Positions 18,626-26,106 of a stretch of DNA of 64,000 nt are shown one piece after another. This DNA comes from JAVBKV01 sp031553885 (GTDB taxonomy: Bacteria; Bacteroidota; Bacteroidia; Bacteroidales; Azobacteroidaceae). The notes beneath the pieces were generated by a model that saw only the letters and a list, made by a program, of their open reading frames with translations, made no database searches and was not told the DNA's origin. The stretch's first letter is position 1. Each line of letters begins with the position of its first letter. Location: positions 1 through 64,000 of the forward strand of contig JAVBKV010000011.1 in the NCBI GenBank assembly GCA_031553885.1, in the 5' to 3' direction. A program made the translations under genes and the position numbers.

Positions 18626-20203
18626 TTATTGAATAAAACTTGCTTTCCAGATCATATTATTGTCATTCGGATTAAAAGGATAAAATTTGGCATCAACTCC
18701 AAGATATAAATTGGTTGATACACTTCTTATATAGAATAGAGATTTTTCTAAATCAATAAATTGTATATCCCAAAGCTGGGAAGAACCTCCACCATATGGG
18801 AATAATGACGCAGTTGAATTATTTGTACCTCCGGTTAAAAATAAAAGCATACCATTCAAATTCATAGCAATACTATAATAATTCCCTTCAGGATAAAATG
18901 TCCAAACAAATCGTTCGTCTTGCATTTTTTTATAATATGGAGTCTTAACTTCTTCGGGCAACGCAAAACCAAGTTCTTTAATAAGTGGCATTCTAGCTCC
19001 TGCAAAATATATCATTTTACCATTAACAGCAAAATCATGATGAATATTTGCTTTTTCATAATCAACGGTCTTTATGGTATTCATCTTTACTTTATATTTA
19101 TTTATATGAGCAGTAATAGCCTGTTCAACCTGTTGTTTCTTCCCTTGATCCGGTATAAAATCACTTAAAGGATAAATTGTTGTTGTAATATTTCCGATTC
19201 CAATAATTTGACAACTTGTTAAATCAACACTATTTAACCACTCGCTAAATTTGAAAGTAACATCACCCATTTCTCCGGTAAAAGGATTAAATGTCATCTC
19301 TGGAGAAACAGCAGTTCTTCCTCCGATTGTTCTTATATGTATGTTTACATCTTTGTGACTTGAAAACGAATTGGCAATAGATGATACTGTCGAATTTGTT
19401 GAAATTTTGTTTTGTGTATTTTTTGCTTCTACCTTAAAACTTGAGGCCTGAGCTGATGATGTTAACTTAGCATTAAAAACAACCGAGTTCATCCCCCCTA
19501 AAAGAATATCGGTCAATACATGTGTACCATATTTGTTTACAAGATCTTCTCCGGAATAATTATTCATATCATATATAAACTCATCCGTTAAAAACAGTTT
19601 CAATTGTTCCGGATTCAATTGCGACATGGTTAAGCGTTTTGTTGTTTTGTATGAATCAATCCGGTAAAAACAATGTTTATTAGAGAAACTTTGTGTTTTA
19701 GTAAACATTTCAGACAATTCAGATGAATATAATGATCCTTTTGTATCAATGTCCGGAACAGTAATGGAAGTTTTACTTGTTTGAGTCAGTTCACTTTGAT
19801 ATTCGTTCAAATTTGCTCCCCAATTGTACTTTTGCTCAATACCTCCGGAAAGAATTGCTGGTAATATATTCCCGGGAAACGTTGAAATCTCTTCCATAGT
19901 AAGAGCATTCCTTCCTTGACCGGATATAAATCTTTCAAGGTCTAACACACGAGCTTTTGAATATTTTGAACCCTTAAAATCTGAAAATGCACAATCATAA
20001 CCATGCCCTAAAACATCATACTGGCCATCACCTGCGCTTCTTAAAAAATCCTGACTAAGGTTAGCTGTTGGGAGCATTGTTTCCGAATCAATTAATTCCA
20101 GACTATTGTCACATCCATATAAAATATAAAGAAATAAAAGAATAAAAGAAAATTTTAGAGTGGGATAAGAGTGATTCTTTACAAATAAATTTTTCATTGT
20201 CAT
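18626..20203 (-). CDS. MACPF-domain lipoprotein
   Basis: Putative secreted pore-forming protein of 525 residues. The leader ends in a lipobox-like LYGC (Cys 31). The MACPF domain (about 60-380) carries the family signature exactly: Y-G-T-H-V, six residues, G-G at residues 225-237 (YGTHVLTDILLGG). A C-terminal domain (about 415-525, with QLWDIQFID and SVSTNLYLGVDA) resembles a beta-trefoil or ricin-like lectin fold; that assignment is tentative. In Bacteroidales some MACPF proteins (the BSAP group) kill competing strains; others have no known target. It is noticeably more AT-rich than its neighbours, suggesting transfer. It is divergent from a PAS-LuxR regulator. A second ATG 6 nt downstream (20197) is equally possible as the start. 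Confidence 0.9.
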   Translation of the reverse strand: MTMKNLFVKNHSYPTLKFSFILLFLYILYGCDNSLELIDSETMLPTANLSQDFLRSAGDGQYDVLGHGYDCAFSDFKGSKYSKARVLDLERFISGQGRNALTMEEISTFPGNILPAILSGGIEQKYNWGANLNEYQSELTQTSKTSITVPDIDTKGSLYSSELSEMFTKTQSFSNKHCFYRIDSYKTTKRLTMSQLNPEQLKLFLTDEFIYDMNNYSGEDLVNKYGTHVLTDILLGGMNSVVFNAKLTSSAQASSFKVEAKNTQNKISTNSTVSSIANSFSSHKDVNIHIRTIGGRTAVSPEMTFNPFTGEMGDVTFKFSEWLNSVDLTSCQIIGIGNITTTIYPLSDFIPDQGKKQQVEQAITAHINKYKVKMNTIKTVDYEKANIHHDFAVNGKMIYFAGARMPLIKELGFALPEEVKTPYYKKMQDERFVWTFYPEGNYYSIAMNLNGMLLFLTGGTNNSTASLFPYGGGSSQLWDIQFIDLEKSLFYIRSVSTNLYLGVDAKFYPFNPNDNNMIWKASFIQ

Positions 20204-20322
20204 AAATTTTTTAAGATTAATATTGATTATTATTCTATGTTTGGTCTCTTTTAGGGTGAGAGATTTATTTATTTCAATTCAGAAAAAATCCTCAATCTTC
20301 TTATGAAATCTAAAACAAATCC

Positions 20323-20340
20323 TTTTGTTCATGAACAAAA
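20323..20340. promoter_or_regulatory. 18-bp perfect palindrome (candidate operator)
   Basis: TTTTGTTCATGAACAAAA is its own reverse complement. It lies in the 242-nt region between the divergent MACPF and PAS-LuxR genes, and its last five bases overlap the MACPF -7 box (20336-20343). Position and symmetry fit an operator for a dimeric helix-turn-helix protein; the adjacent LuxR-type regulator is the obvious candidate, by inference only. Confidence 0.55.
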
Positions 20341-20343
20341 TTA
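20336..20343 (-). promoter_or_regulatory. -7 box for the MACPF gene
   Basis: The minus strand reads TAATTTTG, a TAnnTTTG match 132 nt upstream of the MACPF start. An ATTG (20360-20363) lies 16 nt further upstream as a weak -33. Confidence 0.4.
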
Positions 20344-20386
20344 TAAATTATATATTTTACAATTCCTGAATTAAAACGCAATTTTG

Positions 20387-20394
20387 TATTTTTG
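20387..20394 (+). promoter_or_regulatory. -7 box for the PAS-LuxR regulator
   Basis: TATTTTTG matches TAnnTTTG, 51 nt upstream of the ATG at 20446. No clear -33 TTTG at 19-21 nt. The palindrome at 20323-20340 ends 46 nt upstream of it, a typical activator distance. Confidence 0.45.
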
Positions 20395-20445
20395 CATTAA
20401 AATCAGGACTTTAGTACAGGTATTTTATCAATCGAATTTCCTTTT

Positions 20446-21195
20446 ATGAACCTAGACGAAATCAATCGGTTCTTTAAAGAATTAAAAACCGAAGAAAATA
20501 ATACGGAGTTTATATTACCTTACATGAATATGCTGGATGCATTCTCCAGGATAATCGGACAAAGTATTTATATTGTCGACTACCATAAGAGAGGGTTTGT
20601 ATATGTTTCTCCTAATCCCTTGTTTTTATGTGGATACAAACCGGAAGAAGTATTGAAAATGGGATACTCGTTTTATAAAGAAGTAGTTGTTCAGGAAGAT
20701 TTGAAAATATTAATGGAAATTGATCAAAAGGGATATGAACTTTTTTGTAAACTTCCTGCCGAAAGTAAGTTAAAATCAATGATATCTTTTAATTACAGGT
20801 TAAAACAACCTGAAAATGGGGTCATTATGGTCAATGAAAGAAACACACCCCTCTGTTTAACAAAAGAGGGAGAGGTGAGATATGCATTGTGTGTTATTAG
20901 TCTTTCCACTACTAATCCGGAAGATGTTATAATAAAAATAGATGATACGCTACAAAAATATACTTATTCTTTTGAGAAAAAAACATGGAGTGAAGTAAAA
21001 GAAGTTAAGATAACAAAGAGGGAAAAGAGTATTTTACAACTTTCTACGCAAGGATATTCCAATGAAGAGATAGCTAATTTGCTTTTTATCGATACCCGGA
21101 CTGTAAAATTCCACAAGACAAATATTTTTTCCAAGTTGAATGTTCAGAATATTACAGAAGCAATCACTTTCGCTTATAATAATAAATTGATATAA
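20446..21195 (+). CDS. PAS-LuxR-type transcriptional regulator
   Basis: 249-residue cytoplasmic DNA-binding protein. The N-terminal half (about 25-160) looks like a PAS-type sensor (IIGQSIYIVDYHKRGFVYVS, then GYKPEEVLKMGYSFYKEVV). The C-terminus (about 185-249) is a LuxR/GerE helix-turn-helix (ITKREKSILQLSTQGYSNEE, then ANLLFIDTRTVKFHKTNIF). There is no receiver domain, so it is a one-component sensor or responds to a small ligand. Its divergent orientation to the MACPF gene and the palindrome between them suggest it controls that gene; this is inferred. A bidirectional terminator follows. Confidence 0.88.
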   Translation: MNLDEINRFFKELKTEENNTEFILPYMNMLDAFSRIIGQSIYIVDYHKRGFVYVSPNPLFLCGYKPEEVLKMGYSFYKEVVVQEDLKILMEIDQKGYELFCKLPAESKLKSMISFNYRLKQPENGVIMVNERNTPLCLTKEGEVRYALCVISLSTTNPEDVIIKIDDTLQKYTYSFEKKTWSEVKEVKITKREKSILQLSTQGYSNEEIANLLFIDTRTVKFHKTNIFSKLNVQNITEAITFAYNNKLI

Positions 21196-21225
21196 AAAAG
21201 GCTGTCTCTCATGAAACAGCCTTTT
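21196..21225. terminator. Bidirectional terminator between the PAS-LuxR gene and eno
   Basis: A 10-bp perfect stem (AAAAGGCTGT at 21196-21205 with ACAGCCTTTT at 21216-21225) encloses a 10-nt loop. It lies between two convergent genes and has A-runs and T-runs suited to both directions. Confidence 0.75.
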
Positions 21226-21247
21226 GATATGCTAAATAATAATATTA

Positions 21248-22528
21248 TTATTTTACTTTTTTATAGCCATATACTGCCAAAGCACCCAGTTCTTCTTCAA
21301 TACGAAGCAATTGGTTGTATTTAGCCATCCGGTCGGAGCGGCTCAATGAACCGGTCTTGATTTGTCCGGAATTAGTTGCAACAGCGATGTCGGCAATCGT
21401 AGAATCTTCAGTTTCTCCCGAACGGTGAGAAGTAACGGAAGTATAACCGGCACGGTGAGCCATTTCAATAGCGTCCAATGTTTCGCTCAATGAACCAATC
21501 TGGTTTACTTTGATCAGAATAGAGTTAGCACAACCCAATTCAATACCTTTCTTCAGGTATTCAACGTTTGTTACGAACAAGTCATCACCCACCAACTGAC
21601 ATTTGCTGCCGATTTTGTCGGTAAGCAGTTTCCATCCGTCCCAGTCGCCTTCAGCCATACCGTCTTCGATAGAATCGATCGGATACTTGGCAACCAATTC
21701 AGCCAGATAATCCACTTGTTGTGCAGAAGTGCGTTTAGCTCCGGTTGCACCTTCGAACTTGGAATAATCATAAATTCCGTCTTTATAGAATTCGGAAGAA
21801 GCACAGTCCAAACCGATCATCACATCACTTCCAGCCTTATAACCAGCCAGTTCAATGGCCTTGATGATAGACTCCAATGCATCTTCAGTTCCTTTCAAAG
21901 CCGGAGCAAAACCACCTTCATCACCAACAGCAGTGCTCAGACCTCTGTCGTGCAATACTTTTTTCAATGAATGGAATACTTCAGCACCCATTCTTAACCC
22001 TTCTTTGAAAGAAGGAGCGCCTACCGGGCGAATCATGAATTCCTGGAAAGCGATCGGAGCATCAGAGTGAGAACCTCCGTTAATAATATTCATCATCGGA
22101 ACCGGCAATGCGAATGTATTGGTTCCACCGATATAACGATACAAAGGCATGCCCAGGTATTCTGCAGCAGCTCTTGCTACAGCTAAAGAAACACCTAAAA
22201 TAGCATTGGCACCCAGGTTGGATTTAGTTTTAGTTCCATCCATGGCGATCATTTTCAGGTCGATAGCACGTTGTTCCAACGCACTCATACCAATTAAAGC
22301 AGGAGCAATTACATTATTAATATTTTCAACAGCTTTCAAAACGCCCTTACCCAGGTAACGTTTTTTGTCACCGTCACGTAATTCCAATGCTTCATTTTCA
22401 CCGGTGGATGCTCCGGAAGGAACAGCAGCACGTCCCATAACACCTGACATCAAAAGAACGTCAACTTCTACTGTCGGATTACCTCTTGAATCCAAAATCT
22501 CTCTACCAACGATTTTTACAATTTCCAT
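21248..22528 (-). CDS. eno: Enolase
   Basis: Glycolytic enzyme converting 2-phosphoglycerate to phosphoenolpyruvate; also part of RNA-degradation complexes in some bacteria. 426 residues, standard length. It starts MEIVKIVGREILDSRGNPTV, the usual enolase N-terminus. The substrate loop GASTGENEALELRD, the metal-site sequences GLDCASSEFY and SIEDGMAEGD, and the C-terminal LIKVNQIGSLSET and SHRSGETED are all present. It is monocistronic: the ribosomal operon terminates upstream and a bidirectional terminator lies downstream. Confidence 0.98.
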   Translation of the reverse strand: MEIVKIVGREILDSRGNPTVEVDVLLMSGVMGRAAVPSGASTGENEALELRDGDKKRYLGKGVLKAVENINNVIAPALIGMSALEQRAIDLKMIAMDGTKTKSNLGANAILGVSLAVARAAAEYLGMPLYRYIGGTNTFALPVPMMNIINGGSHSDAPIAFQEFMIRPVGAPSFKEGLRMGAEVFHSLKKVLHDRGLSTAVGDEGGFAPALKGTEDALESIIKAIELAGYKAGSDVMIGLDCASSEFYKDGIYDYSKFEGATGAKRTSAQQVDYLAELVAKYPIDSIEDGMAEGDWDGWKLLTDKIGSKCQLVGDDLFVTNVEYLKKGIELGCANSILIKVNQIGSLSETLDAIEMAHRAGYTSVTSHRSGETEDSTIADIAVATNSGQIKTGSLSRSDRMAKYNQLLRIEEELGALAVYGYKKVK

Positions 22529-22605
22529 AAATTCGTGTTTTATTTATAATACAACATTTGATATTGATCTGAATTTCTTTTTTGTACGTTTCGATTAAAA
22601 CCGTA

Positions 22606-22613
22606 CAAAGTTA
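22606..22613 (-). promoter_or_regulatory. -7 box for eno
   Basis: The minus strand reads TAACTTTG, 77 nt upstream of the eno start and immediately after the T-run of the ribosomal-operon terminator. No convincing -33 TTTG is visible, since that position falls in the terminator. Confidence 0.5.
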
Positions 22614-22657
22614 CAAAAAAAAGAGTTTGTAAACCATAGTCAGGCTACAAACTCTTT
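22613..22657 (-). terminator. Terminator of the rpsL-to-rplQ operon
   Basis: A perfect 12-bp stem (AAAGAGTTTGTA at 22620-22631 with TACAAACTCTTT at 22646-22657) with a 14-nt loop. On the minus strand it is followed by a run of eight T. It lies 29 nt after the rplQ stop codon. Confidence 0.85.
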
Positions 22658-22686
22658 CCATTATAAATCCGTTTTACTATCGAAAA

Positions 22687-23205
22687 TTATTCTGCAGCAG
22701 GAGTTTCTTCTGCCGGAGCTTCTTCTACTGGTTTTGCAGCTTTGGCAGGAGCAGCAGTTTTTGCCGCAGCCGGAGCTTCCGCTTTTTTACGGGAACGACG
22801 TGTTTTAGCAGCCTTGGCAGCACCTGTTTTCTCTTTCAGCATCAATTCGTTGTAATCCACTAATTCGATAAAGCACATAGAAGCATTATCTCCCAAACGA
22901 TTACCGGTTTTGATGATACGGGTATAGCCTCCGGGACGATCTGCTATTTTTTGAGATACTTCTTTGAACAGCTCAGTTACAGCATATTTATCTCTCAGGT
23001 TTTGAAAAACAACACGTCTGGAGTGAGTAGTATCTTCTTTTGATTTAGTGATCAGTGGCTCAACATACTTGCGCAGTTCTTTTGCCTTGGCAAGAGTCGT
23101 AAAAATTCTTTTATGCTGAATCAACGAACAGGCCATGTTTGAAAGCATAGCTTCTCTGTGCGAATGAGTACGACCCAAATGATTGATTTTTCTATTATGT
23201 CTCAT
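22687..23205 (-). CDS. rplQ: 50S ribosomal protein L17
   Basis: Large-subunit protein of 172 residues. The first 120 or so are the normal L17 core (RKINHLGRTHSHREAMLSNM). About 45 further residues form a low-complexity Ala/Lys/Pro/Glu tail (EAPAAAKTAAPAKAAKPVEE). Such tails occur in other Bacteroidota and are probably unstructured. Last gene of the operon, 2 nt after rpoA. Confidence 0.97.
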   Translation of the reverse strand: MRHNRKINHLGRTHSHREAMLSNMACSLIQHKRIFTTLAKAKELRKYVEPLITKSKEDTTHSRRVVFQNLRDKYAVTELFKEVSQKIADRPGGYTRIIKTGNRLGDNASMCFIELVDYNELMLKEKTGAAKAAKTRRSRKKAEAPAAAKTAAPAKAAKPVEEAPAEETPAAE

Positions 23206-23207
23206 CG

Positions 23208-24203
23208 TTAATTATCTTTATCTAATTTATATTTTGAGATATCCATCCCGAAAGTCAACTTCAGGTTGTCCAACAGATCGTCTAACTCCGTCAACGATTT
23301 CTTTCCGAAATTACGGAACTTCAACAAGTCATTCTTCTGATATTTGACAAGTTCTCCCAGGGTTTCAACATCTGCAGCTTTCAAACAGTTCAGCGCACGA
23401 ACCGAAAGGTTCATATCCGCCAATCGAGTCTTTAACAACTGACGCATGTGGAGTACCTCTTCATCAAATTCTTCATTGGCTTCCGCATTTACCGGCTCCA
23501 AATGAATTTTCTCATCAGAGAACAACATAAAATGGTGGATCAATATCCGGGCTGCTTCTTTCAATGCATCTTTCGGATGAATCGAACCATCGGTTGTTAT
23601 CTCAAGTATCAACTTTTCGTAGTCTGTCTTTTGTTCAACACGATAATCTTCAACTGTATATTTGACATTCCGGATCGGAGTGAAAATAGAATCGATAGCA
23701 ATCTGATTGATATCGTCATTTTCCGTACGGTTTTCTTCTGCAGGAACATAACCACGACCTTTATCGATAGTCAGTTCAATCCGAAAACTGGCACTTTTAT
23801 CCAGGTGACAAATAACAAAATCCGGGTTTAACACCTCGAATCCTGTCAGTTGCTTACCAATATCCCCGGCTTTAAACACTTCAGTGCCCGAAACATTGAT
23901 ACTAACTTTTTCATTCTCAATATCTTCAACCGTTTGTTTCAATCTTACCTTTTTCAGGTTCAGAATGATGTTGGTTACATCCTCCATCACTCCTGCAATG
24001 GAAGAAAATTCATGCTCAACCCCGTCAATTTTGATTGACGTGATGGCAAACCCTTCTAATGAAGACAAGAGAATACGGCGAAATGAATTACCGATAGTAA
24101 TTCCATAACCGGGTTCCAACGGACGGAATTCAAACTTCCCGTAATTGTTGTCCGCTTCCAACATTAATACCTTATCGGGTTTTTGAAATGCTAATATCGC
24201 CAT
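23208..24203 (-). CDS. rpoA: RNA polymerase alpha subunit
   Basis: Assembles the core enzyme through its N-terminal domain and contacts promoters and activators through its C-terminal domain. 331 residues. The N-terminal domain has the dimerisation sequence GYGITIGNSFRRILLSSLEG. A linker of about 15 residues (rich in Glu) follows, then the C-terminal domain with LSVRALNCLKAADVETLGEL and KFRNFGKKSLTELDDLL. It sits between rpsD (10 nt) and rplQ (2 nt), as in other alpha operons. Confidence 0.98.
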   Translation of the reverse strand: MAILAFQKPDKVLMLEADNNYGKFEFRPLEPGYGITIGNSFRRILLSSLEGFAITSIKIDGVEHEFSSIAGVMEDVTNIILNLKKVRLKQTVEDIENEKVSINVSGTEVFKAGDIGKQLTGFEVLNPDFVICHLDKSASFRIELTIDKGRGYVPAEENRTENDDINQIAIDSIFTPIRNVKYTVEDYRVEQKTDYEKLILEITTDGSIHPKDALKEAARILIHHFMLFSDEKIHLEPVNAEANEEFDEEVLHMRQLLKTRLADMNLSVRALNCLKAADVETLGELVKYQKNDLLKFRNFGKKSLTELDDLLDNLKLTFGMDISKYKLDKDN

Positions 24204-24213
24204 GGAAACTTGA

Positions 24214-24819
24214 TTATTTAGAATATAATTCTACGATTAATTGTTCTTTAATATTTTCAGGAATATCCGCTCTGTCAGGGATATGCAGGAATTTCGCACT
24301 CATGGAAGGTTGATCCCATTCAATCCAGGGATATTTACTATGGTTGAATCCTGAAACACTGTCCGAAATTACTTCTAATGATTTTGCTTTTTCGCGTACA
24401 CCCACTACCTGACCCGGCTTCAACGAATAAGATGGAATATTTACCACTTTACCATCAACCACAACGTGACGGTGAGAAACCAATTGACGGGCAGCAGCTC
24501 TTGTAGGAGCCAATCCCATACGGTAAACAACATTGTCCAGGCGGCACTCCAGCAATTGGATCAACACCTCACCGGTAATACCTTTAGCACTTTGTGCTTT
24601 TTGGAACAAATTACGGAACTGTCTTTCCAGCACTCCGTAAGTATATTTCGCTTTTTGCTTCTCGCGAAGCTGAATTCCGTATTCGGAAGTTTTTTTCTTT
24701 CTTCCGTTACCATGTTGTCCGGGAGGGTAATTCTTTTTGCTAAGAACTTTATCCGGTCCGAAAATCGCCTCACCGAATTTACGTGCAATTCTTGTTTTTG
24801 GTCCAGTATATCTTGCCAT
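24214..24819 (-). CDS. rpsD: 30S ribosomal protein S4
   Basis: Primary 16S-binding protein that starts assembly of the 30S body; in several phyla it also represses its own operon. 201 residues. The N-terminal arm (MARYTGPKTRIARKFGEAIF) is followed by the S4 RNA-binding fold (LECRLDNVVYRMGLAPTRAA, SHRHVVVDGKVVNIPSY). The zinc-binding Cys set of some S4 proteins is absent. The 112-nt leader before it is a likely S4 target. Confidence 0.98.
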   Translation of the reverse strand: MARYTGPKTRIARKFGEAIFGPDKVLSKKNYPPGQHGNGRKKKTSEYGIQLREKQKAKYTYGVLERQFRNLFQKAQSAKGITGEVLIQLLECRLDNVVYRMGLAPTRAAARQLVSHRHVVVDGKVVNIPSYSLKPGQVVGVREKAKSLEVISDSVSGFNHSKYPWIEWDQPSMSAKFLHIPDRADIPENIKEQLIVELYSK

Positions 24820-24931
24820 TTTTTTACTTGTTAATAGTTCTGCAGGACATGAACTTGTGCAGCCGCGATTACAGAGAGGGTCATTGTAATCTATTCACGT
24901 ATTCTCGCCCCAACGCAGGAAAATAAATTAA
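24820..24931 (-). ncRNA. Candidate S4 leader (S4-Bacteroidia type)
   Basis: The 112-nt gap between rpsK and rpsD is the only large gap in the operon without an inverted-repeat element. In the transcript it contains GGGGCGAGAATACGTG, a perfect 7-bp stem (pairing 24867-24873 with 24885-24891) with an 11-nt loop, and a second 5-bp stem (24840-24844 with 24858-24862). An autoregulatory leader before rpsD is described for Bacteroidia; assignment here rests on position and these stems, not on a covariance search. Confidence 0.6.
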
Positions 24932-25321
24932 TTAAACTCTTCTTCTTTTAGGAGGACGACATCCGTTGTGTGGAAGCGGAGTAACATCAATAATTTCCGT
25001 TACTTCAATTCCGGCTCCATGAACGGTTCTGATCGCCGATTCACGACCGTTACCCGGTCCTTTCACATACGCTTTCACTTTTCTCAAGCCCAAATCATAA
25101 GCGATTTTTGCACAATCCTGTGCAGCCATTTGAGCAGCATAAGGAGTGTTTTTCTTAGAGCTTCTGAATCCCATTTTACCTGCAGAAGACCATGAAATCA
25201 CCTGACCTTCACTGTTAGCAAGTGTTACGATAATGTTGTTAAAGGAAGAGTGCACATGCAATTGACCATTTGCGTCAACTTTTACTACTCTTTTTTTAGC
25301 TGCGACTGTTTTCTTTGCCAT
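24932..25321 (-). CDS. rpsK: 30S ribosomal protein S11
   Basis: 30S platform protein, 129 residues. The core is typical (HVHSSFNNIIVTLANSEGQV, GMGRESAIRTV-like GNGRESAIRTVHGAGIEVTE) and the end is the conserved PLPHNGCRPPKRRRV. The N-terminus carries a short basic extension (MAKKTVAAKKRVVKVD). Placed 8 nt after rpsM; a 112-nt regulatory gap follows. Confidence 0.98.
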   Translation of the reverse strand: MAKKTVAAKKRVVKVDANGQLHVHSSFNNIIVTLANSEGQVISWSSAGKMGFRSSKKNTPYAAQMAAQDCAKIAYDLGLRKVKAYVKGPGNGRESAIRTVHGAGIEVTEIIDVTPLPHNGCRPPKRRRV

Positions 25322-25329
25322 ATTAACTA

Positions 25330-25710
25330 TTATTTAGTAGCTTTTTTCTTATTAGCAACTGTTTTCTTTCTACCCTTACGCGTACGGGCGTTGTTTTTTG
25401 TACTTTTACCTCTCACGGGCAAACCGATACGGTGACGCACTCCGCGATAGCAACCGATATCCATCAAACGCTTGATATTCAACTGAACCTCAGAGCGCAG
25501 ATCCCCTTCTACTTTAAAATTAGCCCCGATTACTTCACGCACTGCTGCAGCCTGATCATCGGTCCAATCTTTTACTTTAACATCTCTGTCAATTCCTGCT
25601 TTCGACAAAATTGTGTTGGCAGCACTGCGACCAATACCATAAATATAAGTCAACGCAATTTCGCCTCTTTTGTTTTGAGGTAAATCTACCCCTACTATTC
25701 TTATAGCCAT
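25330..25710 (-). CDS. rpsM: 30S ribosomal protein S13
   Basis: 30S head protein that contacts the 50S subunit and P-site tRNA. 126 residues with the usual MAIRIVGVDLPQNKRGEIAL start, the helix-two-turn-helix region (YGIGRSAANTILSKAGI) and the basic C-terminal tail after GLPVRGKSTKNNARTRKGR that reaches into the P site. First gene of the alpha block, 32 nt after rpmJ. Confidence 0.98.
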   Translation of the reverse strand: MAIRIVGVDLPQNKRGEIALTYIYGIGRSAANTILSKAGIDRDVKVKDWTDDQAAAVREVIGANFKVEGDLRSEVQLNIKRLMDIGCYRGVRHRIGLPVRGKSTKNNARTRKGRKKTVANKKKATK

Positions 25711-25742
25711 TTTACTTAAAAAAATTTAGCAAAAATAATAAA

Positions 25743-25859
25743 TTATCCTTGACGTTGTTTATACTTAGGATTTTTCTTATTGATCACATACAGACGTCCT
25801 TTTCTTCTGACGATCTTACAATCGTCGGTACGTTTTTTTAAAGAAGCTCTTACTTTCAT
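25743..25859 (-). CDS. rpmJ: 50S ribosomal protein L36
   Basis: Small 50S protein of 38 residues, translated by eye as MKVRASLKKRTDDCKIVRRK followed by GRLYVINKKNPKYKQRQG. The zinc ligands of the C+ form (CxxC...C...H) are reduced to one Cys, so this is a zinc-independent version, as commonly seen in Bacteroidota. It sits between infA (17 nt) and rpsM (32 nt), its standard place. Confidence 0.95.
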   Translation of the reverse strand: MKVRASLKKRTDDCKIVRRKGRLYVINKKNPKYKQRQG

Positions 25860-25876
25860 ATCTGTTTATTTTATTT

Positions 25877-26095
25877 TTATTTGTATCTGAATGAAATCCG
25901 GCCTTTGGTCAAATCGTACGGAGACATTTCCACTTTCACCTTATCTCCCGGAAGAATTTTTATATAATGCATCCGCATTTTTCCGGAAATATGAGCAGTG
26001 ATCTCATGCCCGTTTTCCAATTCAACCCTAAACATTGCATTAGACAATGCCTCTACAATGATTCCGTCTTGTTCGATTGCCGACTGTTTAGCCAT
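25877..26095 (-). CDS. infA: Translation initiation factor IF-1
   Basis: OB-fold factor that blocks the A site during initiation. 72 residues, the normal length: MAKQSAIEQDGIIVEALSNA, then the OB core with NGHEITAHISGKMRMHYIKI and PYDLTKGRISFRYK. Located between map (11 nt) and rpmJ (17 nt) in the spc-alpha junction, as in most bacteria. Confidence 0.98.
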   Translation of the reverse strand: MAKQSAIEQDGIIVEALSNAMFRVELENGHEITAHISGKMRMHYIKILPGDKVKVEMSPYDLTKGRISFRYK

Positions 26096-26106
26096 AAATT
26101 CAAAAA

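Noticed and set aside
24820..24931. tRNA or 16S fragment suggested by the GCAGCCGCG match
   Set aside because: No cloverleaf and no rRNA continuation; the match is about 24 nt and sits in a regulatory leader.
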